In this document: piece after piece, positions 60,765 to 64,000 of the stretch
How positions within the stretch are numbered: position 1 is the stretch's first letter
How the letters are laid out: each line of letters starts with the position of its first letter
NCBI RefSeq assembly: GCF_963678635.1
Contig: NC_087064.1
Location: 372,001 to 436,000, forward strand
Direction of reading: 5' to 3'
Length of the DNA: 64,000 bases
Source of the DNA: Symsagittifera roscoffensis
Lineage: Eukaryota; Xenacoelomorpha; Acoela; Convolutidae
Made by a program: the position numbers and the translations under genes
The notes under the pieces: model-generated
Databases searched by the model: none
The model's input: the letters and a program-made list of their open reading frames with translations, nothing else
Told to the model about the DNA's origin: nothing

Positions 60765-62487
60765 TATGGAGTGATGGTGGCACAGGGAATGTCATGCTAG
60801 TTGCTGATATGGAGTGAAGCTGTCAAAAGTTGTGTTGAAGAAAGCGCTTGTTGCTGATATAGAGTGAAGGTGGCAGAGGGTGTGTTGGTGAAAATATGCT
60901 AGTTGCTGACATGGAGTGAAGCTGTCAAAGGGTGTGTTGAAGAATGTGCTTGTTGCTGATGTGGAGTGAAGTTGGCAAAGGGTGTGTTGGTGAATGCTGT
61001 GCTAGTTGCTGATATGAAGTGAAGCTGTCAAAGGGTTGGTTGAAGAATGTGCTTGTTGCTGATATGGAGTGAAATTGGCAGAGGGTGTGTTGCTGTATGT
61101 TGAGGCAATTGAAATGCAGTGAAGTTGTCAAAGGGTTTGTTGAAGAATATGCTTGTTGCTGATGTGGAGTAAAGTTGGCAAAGGGTGTGTTGGTGAATGC
61201 TGTGCTAGTTGCTGATATGAAGTGAAGCTGTCAAAGGGTTGGTTGAAGAATGTGCTTGTTGCTGATATGGAGTGAAATTGGCAGAGGGTGTGTTGGTGTA
61301 TGTTGTGGCAGTTGATATGTAGTGAAGTTGTCAAAGGGTGTGTTGAAGAATGTGCTTGTTGCTGATGTGGAGTGAAGTTGGCAAAGAGTGTGTTGATGAA
61401 TGCTGTGCTAGTTGCTGATATGAAGTGAAGCTGTTAAATGGTGTCTTGAAGAATGTGCTTGTTGCTGATGTAGAGTGAAGGTGGCACAGGGTGTGTTGGT
61501 GAACGTTCTGCTAGTTGCTGATATGGAGTGAAGCTGTCAAAGGGGGTGTTCAAGAACGTGCTTATTGCTGATATGGAGTGAAGGTGGCAGAGGGTGTGTC
61601 GGTGAATGCTGTGCTATTTGCTTATATGAAGTGAAACTGTCAAAGGGTGTAATGAAGAATGTGCTTGTTTTTGATGTACAGTGAAGGGTAGCAGAGGGTG
61701 TGTTGGTGAACGTTCTGCAAGTTCCTGACATGGAGTGAAGCTGTCAAGGGGTTTAGTGAAGAATGTGCTTGTTGCTGATATGGAGTGAAGCTGTCAGAGG
61801 GTGTGTTCAAGAACGTGCTTATTGCTGATATGGAGTGAAGGTGGCAGAGGGTGTGTCGGTGAATGCTGTGCTAGTTGCTGATACGAAGTGAAGCTGTCAA
61901 AGGGTGTGTTGAAGAATGTGCTTGTTGCTGACGTAGAGTTAAGGTGGCAAAGGGTGTGTTGGTGAACGTTTTGTTAATTGCTGACAAGGAGTGAAGCTGT
62001 CAAAGGGTGTATTGAAAAATGCGCTTGTTGCTGATATGGAATGAAGGTGGCACAGGGTGTGTTGATGAATGTTGTACTAGTTGCTGATATCGAGTGAAGC
62101 TGTCAAAATTGTTTTGAAGAAAGCGCTTGTTGCTGATATAGAGTGGAGGTGGCAGAGGGTGTGTTGGTAAAAGTTATGCTAGTTGCTGACATGGAGCGAA
62201 GCTGTCAAAGGGTGTGTTGAAGAATGTGCTTATTGCTGATAATGAGCGAAATTGGCAGAGGGTGTGTCGGTGAATGCTGTGCAATTTGCTGATATGAAGT
62301 GAAACTGTCAAAGGGTGTGCTGAAGAATGTGCTTGTTGCTGATAATGAGTGAAATTGGCAGAGGGTGTGTTGGTGAAAGCTGTGCTAGTTGCTGATATGG
62401 AGTGAAGCTGTCAAAGGGTGTGTTGAAGAATGTGCTTTTTGCTGATATAGATTGAAGGTGACAGAGGGTGTGTTGGTGAAAGTTATG

Positions 62488-62607
62488 CTCCATACCATCA
62501 ACAAGCACATTCTTCAACACACCCTCTGCCAGCTTCACTCCATATCAGCAACAAGAACATTCTTCAATACACCCCTTGACAGCTTCACTTCATATCAGCA
62601 ACTAGCA
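62488..62607 (-). repeat. Inverted satellite segment with empty target site, copy 3
   Basis: Third copy of the fold-back segment, AGCTTC at 62531-62536. The flanking direct-orientation satellite (to about 62690) also matches the right flank of the transposon at 56577-56690. Confidence 0.85.
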
Positions 62608-64000
62608 TATGGAGTGAAGGTGGCACAGGGAATGTTATGCTAGTTGCTGATATGGAGTGAAGCTGTCAAAAGTTGTGTTGAAGAAAGCGCTTGTTGCTGA
62701 TATAGAGTGAAGATGGCAGAGGGTTTGTTGGTGAAAACATGCTAGTTGCTGACATGGAGTGAAGCTGTCAAACGGTGTGTTGAAGAATGTGCTTGTTGCT
62801 GTTATGGAGTGAAATTGGCAGAGGGTTTGTTGCTGCATGTTGAGGCAATTGATATGTAGTGAAGTTGTCAAAGGGTTTGTTGAAGAATATGCTTGTTGCT
62901 GATGTGGAGTGAAGTTGGCAAAGGGTGTGTTGGTGAATGCTGTGCTAGTTGCTGATATGAAGTGAAGCTGTCAAAGGGTGTGTTGAAGAATGTGCTTGTT
63001 GCTGATATTGAGTGAAGGTGGCAGAGGGTGTGTTGGTGAACGTTCTGCTAGTTGCTGACATGGAGTGAAGCTGTCCAAGGAGTGAAGGTGGCAGGGGGTG
63101 TGTCGGTGAATGCTGTGCTATTTGCTGATCTGAAGTGAAACTGTCAAAGGGTGTGTTGAAGAATGTGCTTGTTGCTGTTATGGAGGGAAATTGGCAGAGG
63201 GTGTGTTGCTGTATGTTGTGGCAGTTGATATGTAGTGAAGTTGTCAAAGGTTGTGTTGAAGAATGTGCTTGTTGCTGATGTGGAGTGAAGTTGGCAAAGA
63301 GTGTGTTGGTGAATGCTGTGCTAGTTGCTGATCCGAAGTGAAACTGTCAAAGGGTGTAATGAAGAATGTGCTTGTTTTTGATGTACAGTGAAGGTGGCAC
63401 AGGGTGTGTTGGTGAACGTTCTGCTAGTTGCTGACATGGAGTGAAGCTGTCAAAGGGGGTGTTCAAGAACGTGCTTATTGCTGATATGGAGTGAAGGTGG
63501 CAGAGGGTGTGTCGGTGAATGCTGTGCTAATTGCTGATATGAAGTGAAACTGTCAAAGGGTGTAATGAAGAATGTGCTTGTTTTTGATGTACAGTGAAGG
63601 TGGCAGAGGGTGTGTTGGTGAACATTCTGCTAGTTGCTGACATGGAGTGAAGCTGTCAAGGGGTTTAGTGAAGAATTTGCTTGTTGCTGATATGGAGTGA
63701 AGCTGTCAGAGGGTGTGTTCAAGAACGTGCTTATTGCTGATATGGAGTGAAGGTAGCAGAGGGTGTGTCGGTGAATGCTGTGCTAGTTGCTGATACGAAG
63801 TGAAGCTGTCAAAAGGTGTGTTGAAGAATGTGCTTGTTGCTGACGTAGAGTTAAGGTGGCAAAGGGTGTGTTGGTGAACGTTTTGTTAATTGCTGACATG
63901 GAGTGAAGCTGTCAAAGGGTGTGTTGAAGAATGCGCTTGTTGCTGATATGGAATGAAGGTGGCACAGGGTGTGTTGGTGAATGTTGTACTAGTTGCTGAT

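Larger units (their letters stand above)
56507..64000. repeat. Type B satellite array right of the transposon
   Basis: The same ~103-bp dimer family as left of the element, + orientation, except short inverted segments. A 1124-bp higher-order repeat links about 58580-59650 with 59700-60775 (identical minus-strand frames at 58955 and 60079, and inverted segments at 59521 and 60645). An 1843-bp shift links 60645 with 62488. No gene. The array continues past the window end. Confidence 0.9.

Noticed and set aside
1-64000. tRNA or rRNA genes
   Set aside because: I saw no cloverleaf with A and B box or rRNA core sequence, though a by-eye scan cannot exclude a degenerate tRNA.

Overview
The window is eukaryotic. 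It shows long higher-order satellite arrays, a short 5' UTR intron with a T-rich acceptor, AT-rich spacers, TATA/CCAAT/CRE-type promoters, and no bacterial operons or ribosome binding sites. The 72-nt intron and the spacer style (many TTTTC, AAAATTTC and GCAAAAATT strings) suggest a nematode, possibly Caenorhabditis-like. That is an impression; no host gene is present to confirm it.

Layout. (1) Bases 1-40748 are satellite DNA. A 53-bp monomer (type A, TCCTAGTTATTGA core) fills most of 1-11965 and 13310-31010. A related ~103-bp dimer (type B, GCTAGTTGCTGATATGGAG core) fills 11966-13310 and 31011-40748. Both are folded into nested higher-order repeats of about 370, 430, 645, 1056, 1640, 1955 and 3831 bp. 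(2) Bases 40755-56500 are a 15.7-kb virus-like DNA transposon of Maverick/Polinton type. It has ~0.46-0.50-kb terminal inverted repeats, a perfect 6-bp target duplication (AGCTTC), and a protein-primed type B DNA polymerase gene. (3) Bases 56507-64000 are type B satellite again. Three paralogous copies of the uninterrupted target lie in it, at about 59564, 60688 and 62531, and they confirm the insertion and the target duplication.

Inside the element the polymerase runs rightward (51617-55909), about 130 bp from the right inverted repeat. It is split by two single-base-type frameshifts that cancel each other. Leftward genes are a small zinc-finger gene that is a paralogue of the polymerase N-terminus, three related ~185-195-aa proteins that look like tandem PC4-type ssDNA-binding folds, and two copies of a ~160-aa acidic-tailed protein, one of them with a nonsense codon. 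A conserved 57-codon C-terminal module occurs twice on the + strand. I see no integrase, packaging ATPase, protease or capsid gene, and the left ~2.4 kb of the element looks empty. The element therefore seems to replicate its own DNA while borrowing integration (and any packaging) in trans, or it is a derivative that lost those modules.

Regulation looks modular. A 60-bp tandem array carrying six perfect TGACGTCA sites and one variant sits between the polymerase and a divergent PC4-like gene. Arrays of CCAAT boxes sit upstream of the leftward zinc-finger gene and of both acidic-protein copies.
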